A stretch of DNA of 64,000 nt from Bacillus pumilus (lineage in GTDB: Bacteria; Bacillota; Bacilli; Bacillales; Bacillaceae), in the NCBI GenBank assembly GCA_001938995.1, contig MKZN01000004.1:205827-269826 (forward strand). Reading direction: 5' to 3'. The translations under genes were made by a program, and so were the position numbers. How positions within the stretch are numbered: the first letter of the stretch is position 1; the number at the start of each line of letters is the position of its first letter. Below, piece after piece: positions 36,059 through 43,862 of this stretch. The notes beneath the pieces are model-generated. The model was not told where the DNA came from and made no database searches. It saw nothing but the letters and a program-made list of their open reading frames with translations.

Positions 36059-36966
36059 GCGTTCACCACCTTTAAGAAGATATCTTCAAGTGTGAGTTTA
36101 GACAATTGGTAATGTAATAGAATGCCACCAGTATCCGTGATCAGTCCCGGTAGTTCTTTTAATGCCGCTCGTTTATCACTTACTCGCACTTGGTAAGTCT
36201 CCCCCGTATCTATGCATTCCTCCACCCAATCAAGCCCATTTAACATCGTCACTAATTCAGCACTCTTTTTATCTAATTGAAATTCGATCACTGGCTGAAC
36301 ATAATCTTTTTGAATTTGTTTCATAGAAGAAGACATATATATTTCTCCATTTTTGATCATGATAATATGATCCGCCACCCGTTCAATGTCATCCAATATA
36401 TGCGTCGACATAAAGATCAACATTTGATCCTTTAAACGTTCAATCAAGGTCAGGACATCCTTTCTTCCCATTGGATCAAGTGCGGAGACAGGCTCATCTA
36501 GAATGAGAACCTTCGGGCTGTTGATCAATGCCTGTGCAATGGCCAGCATCTGCTTCATTCCTCCACTATAGCTCCCAATGGAACGATCCTTCGCATCATA
36601 GATGTGGCAAAGCTTTAATAACTCCTCCGTTTTGGAACGAATCGTTTTTTTATCTAATTGAAATAGTCCTCCAACCCAATGCATCCATTCCTGTCCCGTC
36701 ATATCCTGATAAAAGGCAGGATTCTGAGGACAATAACCAATCACATGGCTAATTTGATTCATGTCTTGGGTGACATCTAACCAAGCTACCTTAACGACTC
36801 CAGATGTAGGACGTGCAAGCCCTGTCAGAATTCGAATCGTTGTCGTCTTCCCTGCTCCATTGGCTCCTAAAAAGCCCACACAACCAACTTCCCCAACTGA
36901 AAAAGAGACATTTTTCAAAATGTCACGCGAACCATATGTTTTCGTCAGCTCATGACACTCCAGCAT
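36055..36966 (-). CDS. yxlF: ABC transporter ATPase YxlF-like
   Basis: About 303 residues: Walker A GANGAGKTT (about 35-43), Q-loop YCPQNPAFYQDMT, signature SYSGGMKQ, Walker B VLILDEPVSALDP and H-loop STHILDD, then a 90-residue C-terminal extension typical of ABC-2 type ATPases. ATG (36966) or TTG (36972, better spaced to GGGGAG) may start it. In B. subtilis yxlFG belong to the sigY operon; no sigY or yxlCD is present here. Its partner permease is interrupted. Confidence 0.88.
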   Translation of the reverse strand: MLECHELTKTYGSRDILKNVSFSVGEVGCVGFLGANGAGKTTTIRILTGLARPTSGVVKVAWLDVTQDMNQISHVIGYCPQNPAFYQDMTGQEWMHWVGGLFQLDKKTIRSKTEELLKLCHIYDAKDRSIGSYSGGMKQMLAIAQALINSPKVLILDEPVSALDPMGRKDVLTLIERLKDQMLIFMSTHILDDIERVADHIIMIKNGEIYMSSSMKQIQKDYVQPVIEFQLDKKSAELVTMLNGLDWVEECIDTGETYQVRVSDKRAALKELPGLITDTGGILLHYQLSKLTLEDIFLKVVNA

Positions 36967-36987
36967 GTTCAATTTAACTCCCCCCTT

Positions 36988-37176
36988 CTAATGTTTACGT
37001 CCAAAGATCAAGTACATAAGTGGACCGGCACTCGCTACAAACACGATCACCAACGCCCAACCCCACTTCACTTCACCTCTAATCCTCGATGAGTCTCTTT
37101 TGAATAAATCCAGTAAAGCAATTGTCATTAAGATGACTTGTAACAAAATAAGAGGTAATAATAGCTTGATATCCAT
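36988..37176 (-). CDS. yxlE: YxlE-like small membrane protein (PLDc_N domain)
   Basis: The ATG behind AAGGAGTGGCGAGG gives 62 residues, the length of YxlE. Two helices (about 4-23 and 35-55) flank the conserved LFKRDSSRIRGEVKWGWALVI block and the terminal YLIFGRKH, the phospholipase D N-terminal transmembrane motif. In B. subtilis YxlE acts as a negative factor on SigY activity; without sigY here it may work with the YxlFG transporter. Confidence 0.88.
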   Translation of the reverse strand: MDIKLLLPLILLQVILMTIALLDLFKRDSSRIRGEVKWGWALVIVFVASAGPLMYLIFGRKH

Positions 37177-37301
37177 CCTCGCCACTCCTTTTCATAAAAT
37201 GATGTTTATTTGTCATATCACTTCTTTTGACGACACAAAGGGTGAATCCGTTCAAAAAGTTTTTATTTTTATCATCCGAATGAACTATAAGGGCATGAGA
37301 A

Positions 37302-37330
37302 AAGCCTAGTGAAGTTCATTCACTAGGCTT
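37302..37330 (-). terminator. Terminator overlapping the end of the DUF3969-like gene
   Basis: AAGCCTAGTGAA and TTCACTAGGCTT form a perfect 12-bp stem that includes the stop codon, followed by TTTCTC on the minus strand. Confidence 0.8.
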
Positions 37331-37660
37331 GAAAACATGTTCTTCTATTTTACATTCCGTTCTCTTTCTTAAAAAGCGAATACATAGGACGTATATTTCC
37401 TCAATACTGGCTTCAAGTGCATGTGGGATGAGACTCTCAACATCCTCTAATTCAGTGCCTAAATGGATTAGATTGAGTAATTCCTCTGATCCACCATTTG
37501 CCTTAAAAAGATCCATATTACGAGGACTAAATATAACCTTTTCCGCCTCTTCAATCGTGATAAGATCCTCTTTTAAAGCAGTCATGACACCTAATATTTG
37601 CATCGCTACTATTTTATCTAATGACTCGTTGGTTGTATGGTTGATAGTGAATTGAATCAT
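37316..37660 (-). CDS. DUF3969-like hypothetical protein
   Basis: A 114-residue soluble, mostly helical protein. The stretch ILGVMTALKEDLITIEEAEKVIFSP followed by LLNLIHLGTELEDVESLIP resembles a Bacillus family of unknown function (DUF3969, named from memory with moderate certainty). It lies 24 bp downstream of the DUF2200 gene on the same strand, probably co-transcribed. Confidence 0.7.
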   Translation of the reverse strand: MIQFTINHTTNESLDKIVAMQILGVMTALKEDLITIEEAEKVIFSPRNMDLFKANGGSEELLNLIHLGTELEDVESLIPHALEASIEEIYVLCIRFLRKRTECKIEEHVFKPSE

Positions 37661-37684
37661 TAATCTTTAACATCGCACACCTTT

Positions 37685-38041
37685 CTATGATGATGTTCGT
37701 AAAATCTTTTCCATCGCTTTCCCTCTAGCTAACTCATCAATTAACTTATCCAGATAACGAATGTTTTGCATCGTTTCTTCTTCAATATCTTCTACTCGCA
37801 CGCCACAGATCACTCCCTTGATCAGGCGACGAGACGGATGAAGCTGTGGGGCCTCAGCAAAAAAAGTTTCAATGTCAGTCTCCTTATCCAGCTGTTCTTG
37901 CAACTCTTCTTGGCTATACCCAGTTAACCAACGAATGATGGTATCGACTTCCTCTTTCGTTCGGCCCTTTCTCTCAGCCTTTGCTATATAGTGAGGATAG
38001 ACTTTAGCAAAGCTCATTGTGTATATTTTATGTTTGGTCAT
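37685..38041 (-). CDS. DUF2200 family protein
   Basis: The ATG ([18 protein letters not shown]) gives 118 residues. The family pattern is clear: [47 protein letters not shown] and [22 protein letters not shown]2200 proteins are small cytosolic proteins of unknown function. The frame could start one GTG earlier, but the ATG is typical of the family. Confidence 0.88.
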   Translation of the reverse strand: MTKHKIYTMSFAKVYPHYIAKAERKGRTKEEVDTIIRWLTGYSQEELQEQLDKETDIETFFAEAPQLHPSRRLIKGVICGVRVEDIEEETMQNIRYLDKLIDELARGKAMEKILRTSS

Positions 38042-38312
38042 TTGCACTTCTCACTTTCTACATTAGAGTATTTTTAAGAATGTTGACTCGCACCTTTATA
38101 TCATGCCTACTGCTTTTTATTTTCAAACCAAAATTATTTTAACACATATGGTGATAACACACTTTTACTACAAAGCCATTAGTTCACTAATAGTCGGTTC
38201 TAGAACAATAGATAGCCACACATCTTGTAATAATCTCTTTTGAAATTCTTTGTATTAAATCCTCATTTAAAATGTAAAAGAGCCGATCATATGAATACTG
38301 CTCTTTTTTCAA

Positions 38313-38444
38313 TTAGAAATTGGAAGTTTTAGTGTTCCTTTTTTTAATAAAGTAAACTACTGCTGCAATAATGACTACAGGTACCACAAAAAATAAACAA
38401 TAGTGATCATCGCATTCCAACAAATGGTGACTATCTCCTGTCAT
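38313..38444 (-). CDS. Possible 43-residue single-helix membrane peptide
   Basis: An open frame MTGDSHHLLECDDHYC, one hydrophobic helix (FFVVPVVIIAAVVYFI) and a basic tail KKRNTKTSNF. The ribosome-binding site before the ATG is poor; a TTG eight codons in has GGAG at 10 nt. Its topology suits a small toxin-like or regulatory membrane peptide, but nothing else supports it. It lies in a 1-kb gene-poor AT-rich tract (38042-39035). Confidence 0.3.
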   Translation of the reverse strand: MTGDSHHLLECDDHYCLFFVVPVVIIAAVVYFIKKRNTKTSNF

Positions 38445-38644
38445 GTGCTTTTAGCTTTTAATTTTATTGATCTTACCACAGAAAAAGTTAAATAATTCTT
38501 TTTATTTTTAAAAAATTAATTAAAAAATCTGTAAATACAATATGTATAAAGTATTTTGGAGTAATATAACAGGTCTACTTATGAATCAATATGAAGTAGG
38601 GTTGAACAATTGAAGAAGGATAGTATGGAATCATTAATGAAAAG

Positions 38645-38753
38645 AGGAAAAATCAAAATCTTAAGCCGGTAGCCTATGGCTATCGAAATGTCGCAAACTA
38701 CCGTAATCTTATTTTCATTCACTTTAAACTAAAAAGAGCGAGCCAAATTTCAT
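38645..38753 (+). mobile_element. ISL3-type transposase C-terminal remnant
   Basis: Plus-strand codons read KIKIL, then after a frame slip PVAYGYRNVANYRNLIFIHFKLK followed by a stop. This resembles the invariant end of ISL3-family transposases (K-x-AYGYRNF-x-NFR). Nothing upstream of this tail is recognisable, so only a scar remains. Confidence 0.6.
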
Positions 38754-39035
38754 AAATGAAACTCAACTCGCTCAACTATTCAACAACTCTTTAATCCAAT
38801 TGATTAGCTTCACCAACGTCATTTAACAAGAGCCTAAATTAAGTTACCAGCTTATCTAAAGCGTACTGTATGGTTTTAACCTATTTCTACTTATAGGGTA
38901 TAATATTTAGAAGAAAAAAACACTACTAGCATATTTCTTATAAAGAAGATAACTTCACACCTTAACTTATTAGTATCATTTTTGTGAATTTATCAAAATT
39001 ATATAGTCTTAATATCGATAGATAACTATTATTTC

Positions 39036-39200
39036 TTACTGAGGCCTTCCTAAGTAAACAGAAACAAGAAGGAGAACGATTCCTAGCAATATGAAAGATT
39101 TGTATAAGAAATTACGTTTCATACGAGAAACACCCAGTACTGTAAAAAATATTCCAAGTATAAATGATATGATCATTATGAAGAATCCGATTTTACTCAC
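39036..39200 (-). CDS. 54-residue membrane protein ending the Lcn972-like operon
   Basis: A GTG start overlapping the ATPase stop (GTGAGTAA) opens a frame of two helices, GFFIMIISFILGIFFTVLG and FILLGIVLLLVSVYLG, joined by VSRMKRNFLYK. The overlap implies coupled translation with the ABC ATPase. The AAAGGAG is very close to the GTG, so an internal Met is also possible. It is a candidate immunity peptide by position; no family is recognised. Confidence 0.55.
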   Translation of the reverse strand: MSKIGFFIMIISFILGIFFTVLGVSRMKRNFLYKSFILLGIVLLLVSVYLGRPQ

Positions 39201-39855
39201 TCCTTTCTAGAGTGATTATTCGTTCATGACGATTAGCTACCTCTAAATCATGAGTCACTGTGATAATAGTAGTATTAAATTCTTTATTCATGTCAAAGAG
39301 TAGATTAATAATTTTTTCTTTATTTTCCGAATCCAAAGACGCTGTTGGTTCGTCAGATAAAATTACTTTGGGATTCATGATTATAGCTCTAGCAAAAACA
39401 GCTCTAGATCGCTGGCCACCCGAACATTCAAGTGGTTTCTTTTTCAAAATGGGTTCGATTCCAATTTTATTAATAATTTGTTTAAAACGCTCTTGGACAC
39501 TTGGGTCTTTTTCAAGATTAGCATACAGAAGTGGTAATTTAATATTATCCTCTATAGTCAAAGAGTTAATTAGTGCGGATTCTTGAAGAACAAAACCAAT
39601 TTTTTGATTACGCCACTCTGCTAATATATTTCGTGATAAATTCTTAACAGATGAATCAAAAAGCTTATAACTCCCTTGATATTGTGTATCGAGTAAACCA
39701 ATTATATTTAGTAGAGAAGTTTTTCCGACCCCAGATTCCCCTACAATAGAAACTTTTTCTCCAGCTTCAACTTCCAATTCAAAATCATTCAAGATAGAAA
39801 AACCTTTTTTCTTGAATGACTTTTTTTGAATTTCTAGTTTAATTATACTATTCAC
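39193..39855 (-). CDS. ABC transporter ATPase of the Lcn972-like peptide operon
   Basis: A 220-residue ATPase: Walker A GESGVGKTS (about 38-46), Q-loop FVLQESALI, signature variant CSGGQRSRAVFARA, Walker B VILSDEPTASLD and H-loop VTHDLEVA. It is of the LolD/MacB-like group that includes lactococcin 972 export/immunity ATPases. Four-base overlap with the permease gene. Confidence 0.9.
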   Translation of the reverse strand: MNSIIKLEIQKKSFKKKGFSILNDFELEVEAGEKVSIVGESGVGKTSLLNIIGLLDTQYQGSYKLFDSSVKNLSRNILAEWRNQKIGFVLQESALINSLTIEDNIKLPLLYANLEKDPSVQERFKQIINKIGIEPILKKKPLECSGGQRSRAVFARAIIMNPKVILSDEPTASLDSENKEKIINLLFDMNKEFNTTIITVTHDLEVANRHERIITLERSE

Positions 39856-41069
39856 TTTAACACCCCCAAAGAAATCGGAATATTTTTAATTTTCTTTATC
39901 GTGATTTCAACAATCACAAATGCAATAATCATATCTATAAAAAACACAATAAGTAAAGCATTCCAATCCATGCTTATTAAGCCTAATATTCCGTAAGTAG
40001 CAGATAATGGGTCTTTGTTTAACCAAAAGCCATATCTATCGAAAGCAGTTATTCCAAATAATATTACTAGATTAATAAAAAACAATATTCCAAAATAACT
40101 GTACAATATTACTCTTAGTTTAGAATATCTTAATCCGACTAATAAATTGATTGTAAAATCCTTTATCATTATACGAATGCTCATCAAAGTATTCCATATA
40201 GTTAAACAAACAATGACTATCAGCAAAATAAAAGTGATAATACAGATGATTTTTAATGAATCGAAATAATAATCTTCAAAATAAGTAAAGTTTTCTTGTT
40301 GACTAAAAAAGTTGAATTTTAAACCTAAATTTTTCTGAATAAATTCACTTAAATTTGTTGCTTTCTCTTTTGTCGAATCAAGAAGCGCAATGTCCATCAA
40401 ACCATTAACTTGGAGGTCTAAACCTGAACTTTGAATAAATTCTTCGTTAATAGGTATAAAAACCGAAAAATTGAAATAGTTTTTTGAATTCGGAGCATAA
40501 AAATTAGAACGATGAGTGTTTTTCTCTAAAATCCCATGAACTTTTAAATTGACTAGTTGTTGGGTGACAGGATCTGTAACCTCAATATTTGAGCCAACAG
40601 GATATGCTGTAGCCAGACCTACACCTACTAAAACAGGTATCTCTTCTTTAAATTTATAGTCAAATTTTAAGTGATTGCCTTGAGATAATCTAATTTTTTT
40701 TATCTTATAAGACTCTTCATTAATATAATTGAAAGATACATCCATATTATGTTTATTATGTAATGAAGTGATAAAACCATCAGCTTGAAAAGCATAAGTA
40801 TAATTGTTATTTAAATATTCATATACTTTTTGTGTATCATCTATTTCAATTCTATCAAAATCAGCTTCACTATTTGGATCTAGATTAGCAATAAAGGTTC
40901 CTTTTTGATTCATAGTTTCTATTTCTTGATAACCTTGAAAAGTTGAAATAATTGAACGAGCAGCCGTAAAAGAAAGAAAGTTGGCTAAAAAAAGTAATGT
41001 TATCATTCCCAAGACTAATATCCATCTTTTTAAAAGTATTCTAGTTATAAAAAAATGTAAAATTCTCAA
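39852..41069 (-). CDS. FtsX/MacB-like ABC permease of the Lcn972-like peptide operon
   Basis: A 405-residue protein: one N-terminal helix (WILVLGMITLLFLANFLSF, about 16-34), an extracellular domain (about 45-265) and three to four C-terminal helices. The small size of the extracytoplasmic part and the partner 146-residue membrane protein upstream suggest that the roughly 650-residue bacteriocin-associated integral membrane protein of Lcn972 systems is split in two here. This is an inference from layout. Confidence 0.8.
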   Translation of the reverse strand: MRILHFFITRILLKRWILVLGMITLLFLANFLSFTAARSIISTFQGYQEIETMNQKGTFIANLDPNSEADFDRIEIDDTQKVYEYLNNNYTYAFQADGFITSLHNKHNMDVSFNYINEESYKIKKIRLSQGNHLKFDYKFKEEIPVLVGVGLATAYPVGSNIEVTDPVTQQLVNLKVHGILEKNTHRSNFYAPNSKNYFNFSVFIPINEEFIQSSGLDLQVNGLMDIALLDSTKEKATNLSEFIQKNLGLKFNFFSQQENFTYFEDYYFDSLKIICIITFILLIVIVCLTIWNTLMSIRIMIKDFTINLLVGLRYSKLRVILYSYFGILFFINLVILFGITAFDRYGFWLNKDPLSATYGILGLISMDWNALLIVFFIDMIIAFVIVEITIKKIKNIPISLGVLK

Positions 41070-41506
41070 TCTTTTTTCACCTGCACTATACTAAATAATA
41101 TATATACGATAAAAATAAAAACTAAGTAGATATTGCTAGTTATATTCAGTCCTAAATAGAAATTTAAGGGGAGTGATAGTAAAAAGCTAAGCATTAAAAT
41201 AGATAGACTGTTTAAAATATATCGGACTATAACATTTACCATTGTATCTCCTACAAGTATTCGGCAAGATACCTCTTTTTTTCTACGGTCTAAGAATTGA
41301 TAGTGAAATACTATTATAATAAATGTAAGAAGAATATTTATTATAAGTTGATATTCTGTAATGCTTTCTAAAAAAGATTCTAAAATAAAAGAACCTTTAA
41401 ATTTCAAAGTATCTACATAAATAAATATTTGATTTGAAGTAAAACAAACCAGATAGATAGTAATCGCTTCAAAAACGTCGATAGACCTAAACAAAGAATA
41501 TTTCAT
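41066..41506 (-). CDS. Four-helix membrane protein of the Lcn972-like operon
   Basis: A 146-residue protein with hydrophobic segments at about 13-33, 50-68, 90-110 and 121-142. A charged loop DRRKKEVSCRILVGDTMVNVIV resembles the coupling loop preceding FtsX-type permease helices. It overlaps the next gene by ATGA. It is probably one half of the permease complex. No direct family match recalled. Confidence 0.75.
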   Translation of the reverse strand: MKYSLFRSIDVFEAITIYLVCFTSNQIFIYVDTLKFKGSFILESFLESITEYQLIINILLTFIIIVFHYQFLDRRKKEVSCRILVGDTMVNVIVRYILNSLSILMLSFLLSLPLNFYLGLNITSNIYLVFIFIVYILFSIVQVKKD

Positions 41507-41626
41507 AAACTACTCCTTAAAGATGGCATCTATAAATTAATTTATATTGTTGTATTTTAATAAATGCCAGCTACGTAACTGTACAATCAACAAAATATTA
41601 AAGTCGAAACAGTATCTCTATTTAAA

Positions 41627-41660
41627 ATCGGGCCTGCAGGAACATACCCATCGGCCCGAA
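41627..41660 (-). terminator. Hairpin between the secreted peptide gene and the transporter genes
   Basis: TTCGGGCC and GGCCCGAT arms with an 18-nt loop are followed on the minus strand by TTTTAAAT. It is likely a partial terminator giving more peptide than transporter message. Confidence 0.6.
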
Positions 41661-41750
41661 ATATGCATTTAATTCAACAATAATTAAATCTTACATTGAT
41701 ATTATATTAAATTTCCAAGCAAACATTCAAGATATTTAAGACTGATAAAT

Positions 41751-42077
41751 TTATTTCCGCGCTCCTCGTTTCCAAGTGAACTTTGTAGTGTACTTGTCTC
41801 CCCATCTTAAATCGTCCATAACAGAACCTGTCACTTTGCCTTTATAGGCAGTTTTAGTTAGTAAAGTCCTACTGTTTCTTGTGTATTTAAACGAAGTAGA
41901 TTTATATGCTGACTTACTATAATTCCAAGCGGCTCCTTTATATATAATTTGCCAAGATTCTACAGAAGATGCTCCACTAGATGAATTTCCAAAAGTTGCT
42001 GCAGATGCTGTATTTGCACCTAATCCAATTGTAGCGACTACTAATGCTGAGCAAATAATTTTTTTCATTTTCTTCAT
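41751..42077 (-). CDS. Lactococcin 972-like secreted peptide
   Basis: A 108-residue precursor. A Sec signal peptide MKKMKKIICSALVVATIGLG with cleavage after ANTASA (26) leaves about 82 residues, cysteine-free, basic and rich in Ser, Tyr, Trp and Lys (VESWQIIYKGAAWNYSKSAY, TKFTWKRGARK). Cys-free secreted peptides next to a FtsX-like permease and ATPase are the Lcn972 pattern (cell-wall synthesis inhibitors binding lipid II). The primary-sequence match is only general, so the family call is moderate. AGAAGGA lies 8 nt before the ATG. Confidence 0.62.
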   Translation of the reverse strand: MKKMKKIICSALVVATIGLGANTASAATFGNSSSGASSVESWQIIYKGAAWNYSKSAYKSTSFKYTRNSRTLLTKTAYKGKVTGSVMDDLRWGDKYTTKFTWKRGARK

Positions 42078-42402
42078 AATTACATTCCTTCTCTCTTTTA
42101 GTATTTTGTTGAATTAATGTTTTGCACATGAGAATAAACTACCATTTTTTTAATAAAAAAACAAGTATTTAAAATTAATGGCAACTAAGTAAATAATATT
42201 CTTGATTCCAGACTCCTGTCATTATTGGGTCATTCGTTTTATTAGTTTGTAGTATTTAATTATACTAAACTAACTTATTAATCATTTAATCTTCATGCAT
42301 GTACAGGAAAACCTTAAATATTCTATTATTTATATAATACTCCAAATACACGTTAATAACATTCTGTTGATTCCCTATTGAATCTGGTATTAATCTCCTT
42401 CT

Positions 42403-42552
42403 CTATTGAAAATCTACTATCAAATTATGAATTTTACGAATTTCTTGTACGACCTTATTACTTACTAAGTTGACCTTTAAATTTCTTTGTAAATGATGAA
42501 AAGTCTCTGGAATTGTACCATTTTCATTGCAATTGAGATAGCTAATTCGCAT
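42403..42552 (-). CDS. Possible 49-residue orphan protein
   Basis: The frame MRISYLNCNENGTIPETFHH to IHNLIVDFQ has an AAAGGG about 11 nt upstream and a TATAAT-like box before it (minus strand, near 42588). It is soluble, with no known domain. It lies between the Lcn972-like gene and the mobile-element scars; it may be part of a larger lost gene. Confidence 0.35.
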   Translation of the reverse strand: MRISYLNCNENGTIPETFHHLQRNLKVNLVSNKVVQEIRKIHNLIVDFQ

Positions 42553-42659
42553 ATTTTTGTTAAACCCTTTATTATTCCATAGTATTATATATCATAAATG
42601 GAGAGTGTAAAATATTTTGTGTAAATGAAAAAAGCACATAAAAATAAGGGTCACGACAA

Positions 42660-42960
42660 CCAATTCTCAGAAAGAGGGCCTTCCTATAGATAGGTTTATA
42701 ATAGAAATCATTAAAGAGCTAGAGAAAAATGAAACAAGCGATGAATGACAAAGTAGAAACGTACCATTTTTGACTACTCGCAGCGCGCTATTCATACGTT
42801 TATTTAGTTGCTACATATATCCCTGTTAAGCGTGATTCGATGGTGTCAAAGGAATCGGCATATGTCTACCGTGAACTGCTAGAAGATTTTCGTGAGCGCT
42901 AAATAGAAAATGCCCATTTGTATATTTCAGATGACTTAAAAAGTATGGAGTGTGTGATGC
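42660..42960 (+). mobile_element. IS256/mutator-type transposase remnant
   Basis: Plus-strand fragments YLVATYIPVKRDSMVSKESAY and, after an internal deletion, YRELLEDFRER (stop) IENAHLYISDDLKSMECV resemble the IS256 transposase segments D-x-Y-x-PVRR-x-VSKEAVY and LKERGL-x-x-LFISD-x-LKGM. Only about 80 codons with frame breaks survive. Confidence 0.6.
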
Positions 42961-42989
42961 TTGCGCGCATCCATTCAAATTACTTTTCG

Positions 42990-43759
42990 CACGACGATAT
43001 GATAGTCAATAATATGATCTGCAATCATATTTAAAAGTGTAGGATAGCGCAGCACCTCATCTGTATCTATACCTTCTACTTTCGTATCATGAAATTCATT
43101 TGTTTTTGATTAGAACGTACTTATGTATTCAACTAATAATTCTAATACATTACCATCACTTATAACATGACTAATATTTTTGATTGCATCATATTGTTAA
43201 ATATCATACTAATCATGGATATTGCTAATATTCCTTGCCGTTATTTTAGGAATTACTATTTCCGTCACAATACCCCATTCTACTTCTCTTCTTTCCAAAT
43301 AAACTCGCTCAATTTCAAACTTCTCAAGAAGAACTCATTTCTTCAAAAGCTCATCCTTCATCTTTATGATTCTAACAAACTCTACTATACCTTTTCCTTT
43401 ATTTACTGTTAATAAAAAATCCGTTGTCATTAAAAATCAGTTCATTCGTTTTTAGATCATCTGTAGGATATTTAATTTATAATTCATCTGCAATAACCAT
43501 TGTTTCTTCTAACGGCAAGGATAATGCTCTCTAATATCAATAACTAAATCAGAATATTCAGTTAAGCAGAAAAAATTCTTTCCAAACCTGATAGGTGTAC
43601 ATATTGTCTACTTGTTTTAATGCCTTTTAATCGAGTAGATCTTCCTAATGAAGAAATATCTTGAGTGTTCAGCCACGGCTAATAATCCGAAACAGTACCA
43701 GACCCTCAACCTTCTTTTATCCATTTTTCAACTTTAGATGTTATCGTTCTTCTTGACAC
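42990..43759 (-). pseudogene. tnsA: Decayed TnsA endonuclease of a Tn7-like transposon
   Basis: Minus-strand reading from the GTG at 43759 gives VSRRTITSKVEKWIKEG, stop, GSGTVSDY, stop, PWLNTQDISSLGRSTRLKGI and KTSRQYVHLSGLER, the TnsA N-terminus. After frame slips come EYSD, VIDIREHY, MTTDFLLTVNKGKG (catalytic Asp region), LLEKFEIERVYLERREVEWG and IVTEIVIPKITARNISNIHD. The helical C-terminal part (DTDEVLRYPTLLNMIADHII) follows near 43050. TnsA cuts the 5' ends of Tn7-like elements. At least five stops or frame changes make it inactive. It lies directly downstream of glmS in the same orientation, as in Tn7. Confidence 0.85.
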
Positions 43760-43765
43760 AAAAAC

Positions 43766-43796
43766 ACCCCTTTAGACTACTATAATCTAAAGGGGT
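43766..43796. terminator. Terminator downstream of glmS, inside the transposon relic
   Basis: ACCCCTTTAGA and TCTAAAGGGGT form a perfect 11-bp stem; the minus strand follows with GTTTTTG. It is the first terminator after glmS, yet it lies inward of the presumed Tn7-like end. Confidence 0.8.
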
Positions 43797-43800
43797 ATTA

Positions 43801-43846
43801 CATCGTAACTTTTTTTCAAACATCAAAACTTTATTTCAAATCCACA
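43801..43846 (-). mobile_element. Putative Tn7-like right end at attTn7
   Basis: Reading away from glmS, 16 bp after its stop codon the sequence becomes TGTGGA (43846-43841) and then two adjacent 20-bp direct repeats, TTTGAAATAAAGTTTTGATG and TTTGAAAAAAAGTTACGATG, 17 of 20 identical. A TGT terminus plus tandem roughly 20-bp TnsB-binding sites, with tnsA just inside, is how Tn7-type right ends are built. No matching left end was found by eye. Confidence 0.65.
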
Positions 43847-43862
43847 ATGTTAAAGACTTTGT

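Noticed and set aside
41751..42077. Possible classification as a general secreted hypothetical protein unrelated to bacteriocins
   Set aside because: The adjoining peptide-type ABC operon on the same strand and the partial terminator favour a bacteriocin-like role, though with only moderate confidence.
43167..43412. 81-codon plus-strand frame
   Set aside because: It runs antisense through the tnsA remnant, whose coding signal on the other strand is convincing.
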